Shown piece after piece: positions 1-8,928 of a stretch of 64,000 bases of DNA. The notes under the pieces are model-generated. The model saw only the letters and a list, made by a program, of their open reading frames with translations, did no database searches and had not been told where the DNA came from. This DNA is from Brevibacillus brevis (GTDB lineage Bacteria; Bacillota; Bacilli; Brevibacillales; Brevibacillaceae). The stretch's first letter is position 1. Every line of letters starts with the position of its first letter. Made by a program: the position numbers and the translations under genes. The stretch lies in the NCBI RefSeq assembly GCF_900637055.1, contig NZ_LR134338.1:5424501-5488500 (forward strand). The letters run 5' to 3'.

Positions 1-141
1 CGGAACGATCAAATTGCGCAGCATTTGCTTATCTCAGGGGGAACCGTCAAGACGCATATCCATCGGATTTTGCAGAAAATGGGCGTAGAAGATCGTACAC
101 AGGCAGTTGCCAAGGCGATCCGGTATAAAATCGTGAAGTAA
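1..141 (+). CDS. LuxR-type response regulator, C-terminal fragment (cut by window edge)
   Basis: The first 46 codons are the end of a gene that starts before the window. They encode the second half of a LuxR/NarL-type helix-turn-helix, with the family pattern IAQHL, then TVKTHIHRILQKMGV, then DRTQAV. This is the DNA-binding recognition helix and the last helix of GerE-type domains. The receiver domain, if there is one, is outside the window, so the signal and the partner kinase cannot be read. The gene converges with the acetyltransferase gene that follows. Confidence 0.85.
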   Translation, partial: RNDQIAQHLLISGGTVKTHIHRILQKMGVEDRTQAVAKAIRYKIVK

Positions 142-145
142 TGTA

Positions 146-166
146 GGAATAGACTGCAGCTATTCC
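146..166. terminator. small hairpin between convergent genes
   Basis: A 7-bp perfect stem (GGAATAG/CTATTCC) with a 7-nt loop lies just after the LuxR stop and overlaps the stop of the opposing gene. It has no clear T-run on either strand, so it is only a possible weak terminator. Confidence 0.35.
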
Positions 167-636
167 ACACCCCGTACCTTTCCGATCTCCACTTCCAACA
201 ACGGCAATTTTCTGCCTGGGAAAACGGTAGACACGATTTCTCCTACTCGCTTTGCCCCTCTCGACAAGTAAAACGGTTCTGCGTACGGGTCGCTGTGGAT
301 GGTGATGACTGGGATATCCAGCTTTTGTGCCACCTCCACCATATGCTGCCACAGAGCCTTTCCGTAACCTTTTCCAACTGCCTCTGGTTCCATGAACAAA
401 AAGCCTAATAGCCATTGCTCTTGCTCTGCATCCTTTTCCAGACTCATGAAGCCTTTGATGCTGCCCTCATCCTCTAACACATATACTTCATGCGTCTCGA
501 TATACGCAGGTGATAGCGTCAGGTCGTCACGACAGGACTCCATGAATTCATCACTGTATCCCCAATAAGCTTTGGAGCGATACGCTAGCTCGCTCAGTTC
601 ACTTGCTTCTTGTCCTTTAGCTCTGCGGATGTTCAT
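160..636 (-). CDS. GNAT family N-acetyltransferase
   Basis: This 158-residue protein has the GNAT core. The acetyl-CoA pyrophosphate-binding loop AVGKGYGKAL lies near residues 87-96, following the beta strand LLGFLFMEPE. The later segment PFYLSRGAKRVG is typical of the last strand and helix of the fold. It should transfer an acetyl group from acetyl-CoA to a small amine or a protein N-terminus, but the substrate cannot be told from sequence. The start overlaps the end of the upstream MBL-fold gene by 20 bases. An AAGGAGG about 12 bases upstream supports the ATG. The overlap suggests that the two genes are co-transcribed and translationally coupled. Confidence 0.85.
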   Translation of the reverse strand: MNIRRAKGQEASELSELAYRSKAYWGYSDEFMESCRDDLTLSPAYIETHEVYVLEDEGSIKGFMSLEKDAEQEQWLLGFLFMEPEAVGKGYGKALWQHMVEVAQKLDIPVITIHSDPYAEPFYLSRGAKRVGEIVSTVFPGRKLPLLEVEIGKVRGVE

Positions 637-1318
637 TTGAGTCCATGCCCTCCTTTTCTACGATATCCGATAGACGTTGTTTGATACCCCCTGTACAAAC
701 ACCACCATGATAGGCAATCACAGTCTCTATGTCGAACGCGAGCAGTTTGCGGATCGATTGCAGAGCTGTCGTTTGATCTGGCGTGAATTCGGGATTGAAA
801 GGCATCACTACCCCATCTTGTGCTGTGAGGGCGTCACCTGAAATCAACGTCTTGCTCGGAATATGATACAAAGAGATGTGATCTGGGGAATGACCGGGGG
901 TATAAATCACCTGGATACCGCCACAGTAAGGGAGAACATCGCCATCCTGTACGGCATGATCCACTTTTACCGGAGGAGCCAGTAGCCCGCTTTTAATTAA
1001 AGGTGTTTCTCCAGCCAGATACGGAATCGCTACCTCGTGAGCAACCACCTGTACGCTTCCTTCCGCTGCTGCTATCATTTCAGGCAAGCTGCCGATATGA
1101 TCCCGGTCTTGATGGGTAATGATGATTTTCGTCAATTTTTCAAAAGGAATCGCTTCTTGCGCCAGTACGTTCTGAATCAGCTCCAATTGTCCGGGGATGC
1201 CTGTATCCACAAGAATGGCTTCATTCTCATCCCATAGCACTGCGGTGTGGACGACGAATGGATTGCCTCCTACGTTCATCTCCAGTTTGATCATTTTGAT
1301 TCCTTCTGTTTGGGTCAA
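617..1318 (-). CDS. MBL-fold metallo-hydrolase
   Basis: A 233-residue metallo-beta-lactamase-fold protein. The metal-binding motif reads ITHQDRDHIGS, the HxDxDH variant seen in many YflN-like hydrolases. It is followed by a histidine in VVAHE, by TPGHSPDHISLYH, by SGDAL and by a final YHGG, so all the usual ligands are present. The reaction is probably hydrolysis of a thioester, lactone or similar ester; the substrate is unknown. I chose a TTG start because GGAGGTG lies 6 bases before it. ATG codons at 1336 (no good binding site) and 1294 (AAGGAA upstream) are alternatives. The gene precedes and overlaps the GNAT gene. Confidence 0.85.
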   Translation of the reverse strand: MTQTEGIKMIKLEMNVGGNPFVVHTAVLWDENEAILVDTGIPGQLELIQNVLAQEAIPFEKLTKIIITHQDRDHIGSLPEMIAAAEGSVQVVAHEVAIPYLAGETPLIKSGLLAPPVKVDHAVQDGDVLPYCGGIQVIYTPGHSPDHISLYHIPSKTLISGDALTAQDGVVMPFNPEFTPDQTTALQSIRKLLAFDIETVIAYHGGVCTGGIKQRLSDIVEKEGMDSNEHPQS

Positions 1319-1425
1319 GTCTGACACCTCCAGCATTTGCTCGAATTTGAATCGTATGAATTATTCCTCAAAGGCAGACTAGAATCCTTTCCCGACCTAT
1401 TCTGTCAGCAGATTCGTTTGCTCAC

Positions 1426-1459
1426 AAAAAAAATGGTCATCGCAATGGACGACCATTTT
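1426..1459 (-). terminator. rho-independent terminator of the amidohydrolase gene
   Basis: The arms AAAATGGTC and GACCATTTT form a hairpin just after the amidohydrolase stop. On the minus strand it is followed by a run of T. Confidence 0.8.
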
Positions 1460-1465
1460 CCCCTC

Positions 1466-3187
1466 TTATTTTGCTTCCTTTTGACGATAGACTTCCTTCC
1501 CTTCAACCAAGGTCAGCACGACTTTCGCATCCTTGATTTGAGTGGCCGGAATTTTAAACAAGTTTTTATCGAGCACGATGAGATCTGCCTTCTTGCCTAC
1601 TTCGATCGAGCCTGTGATGTCGTCCACGTGGTTGACGTAAGCACCATCAATCGTGAAGCTGGCGATCATTTCCGCAAGTGTCGCACGCTCGTCCAGGTTG
1701 GCAATTTTGCTCGGATCGGTTACACCGTCCTCGATCCGGGTAATGCCTTGTTGAATGCCGTGTAATGGATTGAATTCTGGCGTTACGATGTAATCAGACG
1801 AAGAAGCTACATGCACCCCTTTATTCAGGAAGCTCTTCATCGGGTATTCTTTTTCTGCGCGTTCGCGACCCAAGTACGGTACTTCGATCTCATCGTAGTA
1901 TCCCTCTTCCTGCATAAACCAGAACGGCTGCACGATTCCGACTGCACCCAGCTTTTTGAAGCGCTCGATATCTGTTTCATTGACCAGTTGCAAGTGAACG
2001 AGCGAGTGGCGAGCATCGTGCTTGCCATTTTGTTTTTCAGCGAGCTCCATACCGTCCAGTGCAATGCGGGTAGAAGCGTCCCCGATGGAATGGACGTGCA
2101 ATTGGAAGCCTGCCTTGTCTACTGCGGCAGCTGTTTGATTGTAAACCTCTTGCTTCCAGATTAATTCTCCGTTTGTTTCCTTATGGGCATACGGCTTTTC
2201 CAAGTAAGCTGTAGCGCCTTCTACGACACCATCCAAGAAGATTTTGACAGCGTTCACCTGGAATAGCGGGTTTTGATTGCGCTCACGGATTTTTACGAAT
2301 TCTGCGACCTGCTCAGGTCCTTTTTCCGGATTCGCTGTCAATGCATTGCGGAAGCGGATGGTCAGCTTGTCTTCTTTCGCGAGCTCCTCGTATGCTTCCA
2401 GTACGTTCGGATAGCGCAGCATATCCGGGTCGCGCACTGTAGTTACACCGCGTTCAACCGCTTTTTCTTGGTAGGCTTCAATTCCGGATTTGTATTGCTG
2501 TACGGTGTATCCGCCGATTTTTGCCAGCACCAGATCCATTGCGCTTTCACGCAACGTTCCAGATGGTTCTCCTGTTTTCGGATCGCGCTCGATAATGCCG
2601 CCCTCAGGGTTTGGCGTGTCCTTCTTGATTCCGGCCAGCTTCAGTGCGGCAGAGTTCACCCACAATGAATGTCCATCATCCGAGGTCAACGCGATTGGCG
2701 TCGTTGGAACGATTTTATCCAATACTTCCTTGCGCGGACCGATGCCAGGCACTACCGGATTGCTCCAGCCGCGTCCTTGCAATGTTGGTTCGTTTGGATG
2801 CTCTTTTACGAATTTTGCGATGGTCGCAACGTATTCCTCAACCGAGCCTCCGTCAAACAAATCAATGGAGTAAATAAGTCCCGTCGTTTTGCTCGCATGC
2901 GTATGGCTGTCAATAAAGCCCGGCAACACCATTTGGCCTTTCAGATCGATTACTTTCGTATCCTTGCCGATGTGTGCTTTCGCATATTCATCTGCGCCGA
3001 CAAAGACGATTTTATCACCGCGAATGGCCACTGCCTCTGCCCAGCTGTTCTTTATGTCCACTGTGTAGACCGCGCCGTTGGTTAACACGACATCTGCTGG
3101 CTGTTTCGTCCCTTGCGCTGCAAAAGCAGACATCGGGCTCATCAGCGCTGTGGCTAGCAATGCGCTGGTTAATTTTTTCCCAAACAC
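1466..3187 (-). CDS. secreted amidohydrolase, YtcJ type
   Basis: This 573-residue protein begins with a Sec signal peptide (KK, hydrophobic core, then SAFA before AAQGTK), so it is probably exported. The mature part is an Amidohydro_3 metal-dependent hydrolase. It has GFIDSHTHAS with the HxH metal pair near residue 90, LHVHSIGDAS and HSLVHLQ with further histidines, and SSSDYIV with the catalytic aspartate. These enzymes cleave C-N bonds of amides, N-formyl groups or ring compounds; the substrate is open. The GTG start has AGGTGGG upstream. The gene is divergent from a MarR/EmrB pair, so they may share a control region. An export signal is not usual for cytosolic YtcJ proteins. Confidence 0.88.
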   Translation of the reverse strand: MFGKKLTSALLATALMSPMSAFAAQGTKQPADVVLTNGAVYTVDIKNSWAEAVAIRGDKIVFVGADEYAKAHIGKDTKVIDLKGQMVLPGFIDSHTHASKTTGLIYSIDLFDGGSVEEYVATIAKFVKEHPNEPTLQGRGWSNPVVPGIGPRKEVLDKIVPTTPIALTSDDGHSLWVNSAALKLAGIKKDTPNPEGGIIERDPKTGEPSGTLRESAMDLVLAKIGGYTVQQYKSGIEAYQEKAVERGVTTVRDPDMLRYPNVLEAYEELAKEDKLTIRFRNALTANPEKGPEQVAEFVKIRERNQNPLFQVNAVKIFLDGVVEGATAYLEKPYAHKETNGELIWKQEVYNQTAAAVDKAGFQLHVHSIGDASTRIALDGMELAEKQNGKHDARHSLVHLQLVNETDIERFKKLGAVGIVQPFWFMQEEGYYDEIEVPYLGRERAEKEYPMKSFLNKGVHVASSSDYIVTPEFNPLHGIQQGITRIEDGVTDPSKIANLDERATLAEMIASFTIDGAYVNHVDDITGSIEVGKKADLIVLDKNLFKIPATQIKDAKVVLTLVEGKEVYRQKEAK

Positions 3188-3332
3188 GTTAAAATCCCAC
3201 CTATCTATTTATCTAAGATGAAAAGAATGCCAAAACTGATTGTAGCATCGCAACTCTGAAAATTCCATGAAATCCGGTCGAAATCGATCACATAATGACC
3301 ACCTGAATTGGTCAAATTGGTAAAAGGTTAAT

Positions 3333-3362
3333 TTGACTCTCCTCCATGAGTCGATGTATACT
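3333..3362 (+). promoter_or_regulatory. sigma-A type promoter of marR-MFS operon, with inverted repeat
   Basis: TTGACT (-35) and TATACT (-10) are separated by 18 bases, about 70 bases before the marR start. The spacer contains GACTC and GAGTC as an inverted pair, a plausible autoregulatory MarR site. That role is inferred. Confidence 0.6.
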
Positions 3363-3431
3363 CATAATTGTTTTAGGGGGTAAACATTTAACTCCATATA
3401 TAATTAAGCAATAAAAACAGGAGAGGGTACT

Positions 3432-3881
3432 ATGCAAAGCCAAGTCAATTTTGAAGAACTTTATATACAACTCCAACGAAAAGTTTCGGCTGAGTCACAC
3501 AAGCGTCTAGACCCGCTCGTGTCAGGATCACAAGCCATGCTTTTGCGAATTTTAGATATGAACGGTCCGCAGAAGGCATCTTCTATTGCAGAACGTATGA
3601 ATATTACCCCCGGAGCCGTTACGAGTCTCGCTGATAAATTGATTGCTTGCGGCTATGCCACGAGAAACCGTGACAGTACGGATCGCCGCGTCGTGCAACT
3701 GGACATAACCGATCAAGGAAAAGACATCCTGCGGCAATACAAAGCCGTGGTGAGGAGCACGATTGAACAGTTTTTTGCAGGCGTATCTGATGAAGACAAG
3801 CAACACTTAGTCCGCATCTATCACCAGGTTCTGAAGAATATAGAGCAACAAAGAGAGGAGCATCAAGATTGCAACAACTGA
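3432..3881 (+). CDS. MarR family transcriptional regulator
   Basis: A 149-residue winged-helix regulator. The recognition segment SIAERMNITPGAVTSLADKLIACGYATR and the wing DSTDRRVVQLDITDQG are classic MarR features. The ends are helical, as expected for the dimerisation interface. It overlaps the following efflux gene by 13 bases. It therefore probably represses its own operon and is released by a compound that the transporter exports. The start has GGAGAGGG upstream. Confidence 0.92.
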   Translation: MQSQVNFEELYIQLQRKVSAESHKRLDPLVSGSQAMLLRILDMNGPQKASSIAERMNITPGAVTSLADKLIACGYATRNRDSTDRRVVQLDITDQGKDILRQYKAVVRSTIEQFFAGVSDEDKQHLVRIYHQVLKNIEQQREEHQDCNN

Positions 3882-5488
3882 CAGAGAAAAAGAAAGTGAC
3901 GATCATGATCGCGATTATTACAGCCATGTTTTTCGCTGCGATCAACCAGACTATTATCGGGGTTGCCATGCCGCGTATTATTTCAAAACTCGGTGGCATG
4001 GATTACTATTCGTGGGCGATTACGATTTATTTGCTTACCTCAACTGTCGCTTCGGTGCTGGTTGGGAAGCTCTCCGATATCTATGGAAGAAAACCATTTA
4101 TTTTGACGGGTATCGGTTTGTTTAGTATCGGGGCCTTGTTATCCGGGTTTTCCACCGATATTTTTCAACTGATTACGTATCGTGGTATTCAAGGGGCGGG
4201 TGCCGGGATCATCATGTCCACTGCTTTTACCGCCATGGGTGATCTGTACGAACCTCGCGAGCGCGCAAAATGGGGTGGAGTCATGAGTGCCGTCTTCGGC
4301 GTATCCAGTGTGCTTGGTCCTCTGATGGGCGGCTATATCGTCGACCATCTCGACTGGCACTGGGTGTTCTGGATCTTCTTGCCGATTGGCGTAATTGCCT
4401 TTCTGTTGATCATGATTCATTTCCCGAAGGTACCGAAGCAAGAAGGAGAGTCTGTCGACTACTTCGGCTCGCTGTTCCTGACGCTTACCATCGTACCGAT
4501 GCTGCTCGCCTTCTCATGGGCGGGTAATGGTCCGGGCAAATACGCTTGGGGCTCGTGGCAAATCATTGGTTTGTTTGCCGCCACCATCGTTTCGTTGATC
4601 GTGTTTATTATGATTGAGATGAAAGTAAAAACGCCTGTACTTCCGCTGGGTTTGTTCAAAAACAGTATTTTTACTGTCTCCAATCTGGTCGGATTCTTCC
4701 TCAACGCGGGGATGATGGGCGCAATCATTTATGTGCCGTTCTTTGTCCAAGGGGTCAAAGGCATCTCTCCGACGATGGCTGGTTACGTGGCGATGCCGAT
4801 GTCTATCGCCTTGCTCGCGACCTCCGCACTCGCCGGACAAATCATGACCAAGACGGGAAAATATAAAAAGATGGCACTGGGCGGACTTCTCGTCATGACC
4901 TTGGGCATGGTGCTGATGTATTTCATGTCCCCAGCTACACCGATTTACTTGCTCGTGATCTACATGATCATTCTTGGATTGGGGATCGGGATTGCGATGC
5001 CAGTTTTCTCCTTGACGGTGCAAAATGCAGTCGCACCACAGCAACTAGGTGTCGCTACAGCAACATCGCAGCTCTTCCGCAACCTCGGTGGGACCATTGG
5101 AATTGCTGTCATGGGAACCGTCATGAGTGCCAGCATGTCTGCGAAAATGACGCAACTGTCGGGAGCCATGGGCCAAGGGAACAATCCCGCAGCAGCCGAC
5201 CCTGCTCTGGCAGAGAAGCTGTCGCTCTTTACGAATCCGCAAAATTTGTTGGATCAGCCGAAAATTGAAGCCACGCTGGCTAGTCTGCCACCGGATCTGC
5301 AGCCTCTGTTTACTCACATGCTGGATATGATCCGGGAAGCGATGAGCTATGGGATTACGACTACGTTTTTGACTGGGGCGATTGTAGCGGGAGTCGCTGT
5401 CATCATCGCGCTGTTCCTGAAGGAAATTCCACTGCGTAGTGGGAAGGACATGGGGAAAAAGCCGGAGGGCGAAGCAGGAAAGGCGTAA
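3869..5488 (+). CDS. MFS drug exporter, DHA2 (EmrB/QacA) type
   Basis: A 539-residue, 14-helix transporter of the DHA2 family. Motif A reads GKLSDIYGRKP near residues 66-76, and the antiporter motif C region reads VLGPLMGGYI near residues 150-160. The long extracellular loop before the last helix, rich in Ala and Gln, is typical of this group. It should export hydrophobic or cationic toxic compounds in exchange for protons. Translation starts at TTG, 8 bases after GAGAGGAG inside the end of marR, so the two genes are translationally coupled. The substrate is not readable. Confidence 0.92.
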   Translation: MQQLTEKKKVTIMIAIITAMFFAAINQTIIGVAMPRIISKLGGMDYYSWAITIYLLTSTVASVLVGKLSDIYGRKPFILTGIGLFSIGALLSGFSTDIFQLITYRGIQGAGAGIIMSTAFTAMGDLYEPRERAKWGGVMSAVFGVSSVLGPLMGGYIVDHLDWHWVFWIFLPIGVIAFLLIMIHFPKVPKQEGESVDYFGSLFLTLTIVPMLLAFSWAGNGPGKYAWGSWQIIGLFAATIVSLIVFIMIEMKVKTPVLPLGLFKNSIFTVSNLVGFFLNAGMMGAIIYVPFFVQGVKGISPTMAGYVAMPMSIALLATSALAGQIMTKTGKYKKMALGGLLVMTLGMVLMYFMSPATPIYLLVIYMIILGLGIGIAMPVFSLTVQNAVAPQQLGVATATSQLFRNLGGTIGIAVMGTVMSASMSAKMTQLSGAMGQGNNPAAADPALAEKLSLFTNPQNLLDQPKIEATLASLPPDLQPLFTHMLDMIREAMSYGITTTFLTGAIVAGVAVIIALFLKEIPLRSGKDMGKKPEGEAGKA

Positions 5489-5496
5489 AAAGGGAA

Positions 5497-5528
5497 AGGA
5501 AGAGGCACTTGTCCTCTTCCTTTTTTTC
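5497..5528 (+). terminator. rho-independent terminator
   Basis: AGGAAGAGG pairs perfectly with CCTCTTCCT around a 7-base loop and is followed by seven T residues, directly after the efflux gene. Confidence 0.9.
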
Positions 5529-5556
5529 ATGGTGTATGAATGCACAGATCGCCATA

Positions 5557-6306
5557 CTACAGCTCCGCTCTTCCCGTTCGGATCGCATACGCATAGTCTC
5601 TGCGCCCGTTTTCCTCTGCTTTTCTGGCTGCCTGCTCGAAATCATACGGAACCAATACGTGCTCGACCAGCCACGAGCCACCTTGTGGTTTTACCGTGAC
5701 GTACTTGGCATGGGGCGTCTTCGATTCCATCGAATGCGGGTACGGCGCTTCCTCAAAATAAGCTGGCAGCCCGACACTCCCCGGGTTTACCACGAGCTTG
5801 CCATCTGGGAGCCATACAGATTTGGGCACATGAGAGTGTCCGCAAAAAATGACTTTCTGCTGGATGCCTGTCAGCTCGATCATCAAAGCGTTTGGGCTTT
5901 TCTCGTCAATCCCGTACGGAGCCACACACTCCAATAAATACACATCATCAGCAAAAGGAGTTCCATGGCAAAACAACAGATCGTCATACGTCCACTGCTT
6001 TTGGAATGACCCGATCCAGCTGAGCATTTCTTGTGTCAGCAGTGGCTTCACGTATTCGAAGGTGACGGACTCCATTTGCTCTTCCAGTAAATATCTGTCA
6101 CAATTACCCATGATGTGGGTGATATGAGATCGCTCCATTAAGAGCTCTGCCGTCTTGATCGGATCAAGCGGTCCAAATAAGGTGTCGCCCAAATTCACAA
6201 TGGTTTGAATGCCGCGGGAATCAATGTCGCGCAGCACTGCTTCCAATGCATAGGCGTTGCTGTGTATGTCGGAGATCACCGCGATCGTATGGTTGATAGG
6301 GTTCAA
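5557..6306 (-). CDS. metallophosphoesterase, YfcE/ApaH-like
   Basis: A 249-residue calcineurin-like phosphoesterase with the full set of metal motifs: ISDIHSN at the N-terminus, NLGDTLFGP, MGNCDR, LLFCHGTP, CGHSHVP and NPGSVGLP. It therefore probably hydrolyses a phosphomonoester or phosphodiester with two bound metal ions. The exact substrate is not evident. Translation starts at TTG with AAGGAG 10 bases upstream. The gene stands alone and converges with the MFS gene; no clear terminator was seen on its own strand apart from the shared hairpin. Confidence 0.9.
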   Translation of the reverse strand: MNPINHTIAVISDIHSNAYALEAVLRDIDSRGIQTIVNLGDTLFGPLDPIKTAELLMERSHITHIMGNCDRYLLEEQMESVTFEYVKPLLTQEMLSWIGSFQKQWTYDDLLFCHGTPFADDVYLLECVAPYGIDEKSPNALMIELTGIQQKVIFCGHSHVPKSVWLPDGKLVVNPGSVGLPAYFEEAPYPHSMESKTPHAKYVTVKPQGGSWLVEHVLVPYDFEQAARKAEENGRRDYAYAIRTGRAEL

Positions 6307-6414
6307 GGTCGTTTACTCCTTTTCGAATTCGAAAGCATGTATTCTTATAGTATTACCGCAAAATTATGTAGATTTCCTGCTCCAAACTTATAATGACAGC
6401 ATACATGCAATCCA

Positions 6415-6454
6415 AGAGGATGCCCTTCTTTATGTACAGCGGGGCATCCTCTTC
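6415..6454. repeat. 12-bp perfect inverted repeat in an intergenic region
   Basis: AAGAGGATGCCC and GGGCATCCTCTT form a perfect 12-bp stem with a 16-base loop between two divergent genes. Neither strand has a T-run after it, so it is not a standard terminator. It could be a leader structure or a relic. Confidence 0.6.
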
Positions 6455-6484
6455 CTGTACAAATTTCCATTTTCATAAAAAAGT

Positions 6485-6516
6485 TTGAGAGGGGTCCCCT
6501 CTATTCATCGTCTATA
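6485..6516 (+). promoter_or_regulatory. possible ECF-sigma promoter (autoregulation)
   Basis: CGTCTATA lies about 58 bases before the sigma-factor start and resembles the CGTC-type -10 element of ECF promoters. The -35 region (around TTTGAGAGGGG) is not a clear match, so the call is tentative. ECF sigma genes are commonly self-activated. Confidence 0.35.
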
Positions 6517-6573
6517 GTAATGAACACCAAAAAGGAAAGCTGCGCAGCACCTTTTTGCAAGGAGGTAACAAAC

Positions 6574-7131
6574 ATGCAGGACGATCGAGAGGTCATTGCG
6601 GAGGTTCTTCAAGGAAATAAAGAGGCTTATGCTCTGATCGTCAATAAATACAAGGGAAAAGTCGCTTCGATTCTTGGGCGCACACTCCACCATGCTCATG
6701 ATGCCGAGGACATGGTGCAGGAGGTTTTTATCAAGGCGTACTACAGTCTGCCAGATTATAAACCCAACTATTCCTTCTCTGCCTGGCTGTATCGGATCGC
6801 AATTAATCGCGGGATTGACGAGTTGCGGAAACGAAAGCGGATGCCCTCTGTAACAGAGATGGATGTCGAGGTAAAAGACGAGTGTCCGATCCCGGAGGAA
6901 GATTATCTGGTAAAAGAACAGCAACAGGCGCTGCGACAGCAGATGATGGCACTGGGCAAGGACTACAGGAAGATTCTCGATCTGCATTATCTCCAGCAGT
7001 TAAGCTACCGGGAGATTGGCAACAAACTATCTTTGTCCGTAGATACCGTGAGAATGCGCCTTTCCTATGCCAGGAAAAAGCTGCGAGACCAGCTAAGCAA
7101 GCCGGAGAAAAAAGGGGGTACCCCACTTTGA
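6574..7131 (+). CDS. RNA polymerase ECF-type sigma factor
   Basis: A 185-residue sigma factor. Region 2 runs from YALIVNKYKGKVASILGRT through HDAEDMVQEVFIKAYYSL to the region 2.4 segment FSAWLYRIAINRGIDELRKRKR. Region 4 contains the helix-turn-helix LSYREIGNKLSLSVDTVRMRLSYARKKL. It directs core polymerase to a specific promoter set. The start used here has AAGGAGGTAACAAAC before the ATG; an ATG 54 bases further upstream lacks a binding site. The stop overlaps the start of the anti-sigma gene, which implies coupled translation and a paired role. Confidence 0.93.
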   Translation: MQDDREVIAEVLQGNKEAYALIVNKYKGKVASILGRTLHHAHDAEDMVQEVFIKAYYSLPDYKPNYSFSAWLYRIAINRGIDELRKRKRMPSVTEMDVEVKDECPIPEEDYLVKEQQQALRQQMMALGKDYRKILDLHYLQQLSYREIGNKLSLSVDTVRMRLSYARKKLRDQLSKPEKKGGTPL

Positions 7132-8873
7132 ATTGCCTTACGCAAAGACAGCTGATCGCCTACATGGAAGATCGTTTATCACCAGTGAACAAAAGAAATA
7201 TCGAAAATCATCTCGAGCATTGCACAAACTGCCAGCACCAGCTGGAGCAATGGATCGATGAGCTGCACCAAACGGAAGAACCAATGTGGGAAAACTCCCT
7301 CTCAGCAAATATGGATCAAAAGATTATTCAGATGCTCTCCCCTCATCCCGTGAGAGTATTAAACCCTGCTACCCCTTCACACCAACCACCATCGTGGAAA
7401 AAAAGGAGTATCACCATCATGAAAAGAATGAGTATAGCCGCCGCTGCATTAACCATCGTTGTTTCGGGAGGAATGCTGATCTCCCCAACCTTTGCTGGAT
7501 ATGTCAATGCCGCTTTTACCAACAACCCGCTCGCCAAGACTGAGCCTGTAGCGCCTGTGAACAACAGCTTTTTGCAACAAATAGCGGACAAAGGAATTGC
7601 TCAAGCAGCCAAGAATGGGTTTGCTCAGTCCGTTGATGTAAGTGCGACAGATCAAGGCCTCACTTTTACCGTGCATGAAGTGGTGGCTGACCCGTTGCGT
7701 ATTAGCATAGCAGCTTCTTTAAAAGACAAGAACGGCAAGGCATTAGACAGCTTCATGTCGGAAATGGTGAGTAGATCTATCAGAGAGCCACTTATCACCA
7801 TTAAAGACAAACAAGGGAACATCCTTACACCCTCTGAGGAAAAAAATGCTCAATACCCCAACAAGCCTTGGCACGTTTCCATGTATGCCGAGCAAGGTGT
7901 CATGAACTTGGATCGCGAGCTGCGAAGCTATTTTGATGATATAAGCAAGGTTCCAGACGAGCTGATCGTAGAGTTTAACATCAAGCAATTAGACGACATC
8001 AAGGGGAATTGGAATCTGTCCGTACCTGTAGATATGAAAAAAGCAAAAGCTGCAATGAAGACGCATGAAATTAACAAAGCCTACACGACCCCGCAAGGAC
8101 TCAAGCTGAACGTCAAACAGATTACGTTTGCGCCAAGCGGAGTGGAGATGGTCATTGATCGAACCCTTGCTCCTAGCGAGAAAAACGCATACAGCTATGA
8201 GCTGGTAGACGAAAAGGGCAAAGTGGTAGCTGCTTGGGATTCGACTTCGATTATTCATGAAGCCAGCAAACGAAACAATTTGATCAATGATGTGAAATGG
8301 GAACATACCCAATCCACCAAAAGTGGAGCAAGAGACTTCCATTACTTCTATCCAATCGACGAAAGCCAAAATCTCACCTTCAAGCTCGGGTCTGTATATA
8401 CAGAGGAAGCCGCTGAGCTGAACGCGAAATTGGACACCAATCGCCTCGAGAAGAAAGAAGTCATCACAGCGGAAGACCAGGGAGATCAGTTTACTTTCAA
8501 AAAATATCAAAAGGATCCAAACGCGGTCGTTGATTTTGAAGGCTATGACGGGTATCACCGCGTAAATGACGATGGGTCTACCACCAAAGTGGAGGGCTAC
8601 CACCTGACATTCGAGGCAACTCTCTCTCCAGATACTGCAGCTATGGGTCCCTATCAATACTGGACCATTACAGACGAGGCTGGGAAAAAGTACGAAGACG
8701 CCAACTACTTGATCGACAAGACTGAGTATGAAAATGGACGGGCGATTTTTGGCGGTTCCATCTTCTTGGAAAACCTCACATCCCTGCCTAAACAACTGAT
8801 CATTACTTCCGAGAAGCGCATGGTTGAACACAAAAATGTAGAGTGGGAAGTACCGATTTACGCCGGAAAATAA
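7128..8873 (+). CDS. membrane anti-sigma factor with DUF4179/DUF5643-type extracellular part
   Basis: The 581-residue product starts with a zinc-finger-like anti-sigma domain (HLEHCTNCQ, the HxxxCxxC pattern) near residues 25-35. A single membrane segment follows near residues 100-125 (AAAALTIVVSGGMLI). The remaining roughly 450 residues form a large extracytoplasmic beta-rich region resembling the DUF4179 and DUF5643 families. It should hold the sigma factor inactive at the membrane until an envelope signal is sensed. The TTG start overlaps the sigma stop (TTGA) and has AAGGGGG upstream. The signal sensed is unknown. Confidence 0.88.
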   Translation: MNCLTQRQLIAYMEDRLSPVNKRNIENHLEHCTNCQHQLEQWIDELHQTEEPMWENSLSANMDQKIIQMLSPHPVRVLNPATPSHQPPSWKKRSITIMKRMSIAAAALTIVVSGGMLISPTFAGYVNAAFTNNPLAKTEPVAPVNNSFLQQIADKGIAQAAKNGFAQSVDVSATDQGLTFTVHEVVADPLRISIAASLKDKNGKALDSFMSEMVSRSIREPLITIKDKQGNILTPSEEKNAQYPNKPWHVSMYAEQGVMNLDRELRSYFDDISKVPDELIVEFNIKQLDDIKGNWNLSVPVDMKKAKAAMKTHEINKAYTTPQGLKLNVKQITFAPSGVEMVIDRTLAPSEKNAYSYELVDEKGKVVAAWDSTSIIHEASKRNNLINDVKWEHTQSTKSGARDFHYFYPIDESQNLTFKLGSVYTEEAAELNAKLDTNRLEKKEVITAEDQGDQFTFKKYQKDPNAVVDFEGYDGYHRVNDDGSTTKVEGYHLTFEATLSPDTAAMGPYQYWTITDEAGKKYEDANYLIDKTEYENGRAIFGGSIFLENLTSLPKQLIITSEKRMVEHKNVEWEVPIYAGK

Positions 8874-8888
8874 GAGCTCTTCATACGC

Positions 8889-8928
8889 AAAAAGCTGGTG
8901 GTACCCTTCGTACCGCCAGCCTTTCTTT
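8889..8928. terminator. bidirectional terminator
   Basis: GCTGGTGGTAC and GTACCGCCAGC form an 11-bp stem with one wobble pair and a 5-base loop. A-rich and T-rich flanks lie on both sides, between convergent genes. Confidence 0.85.
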
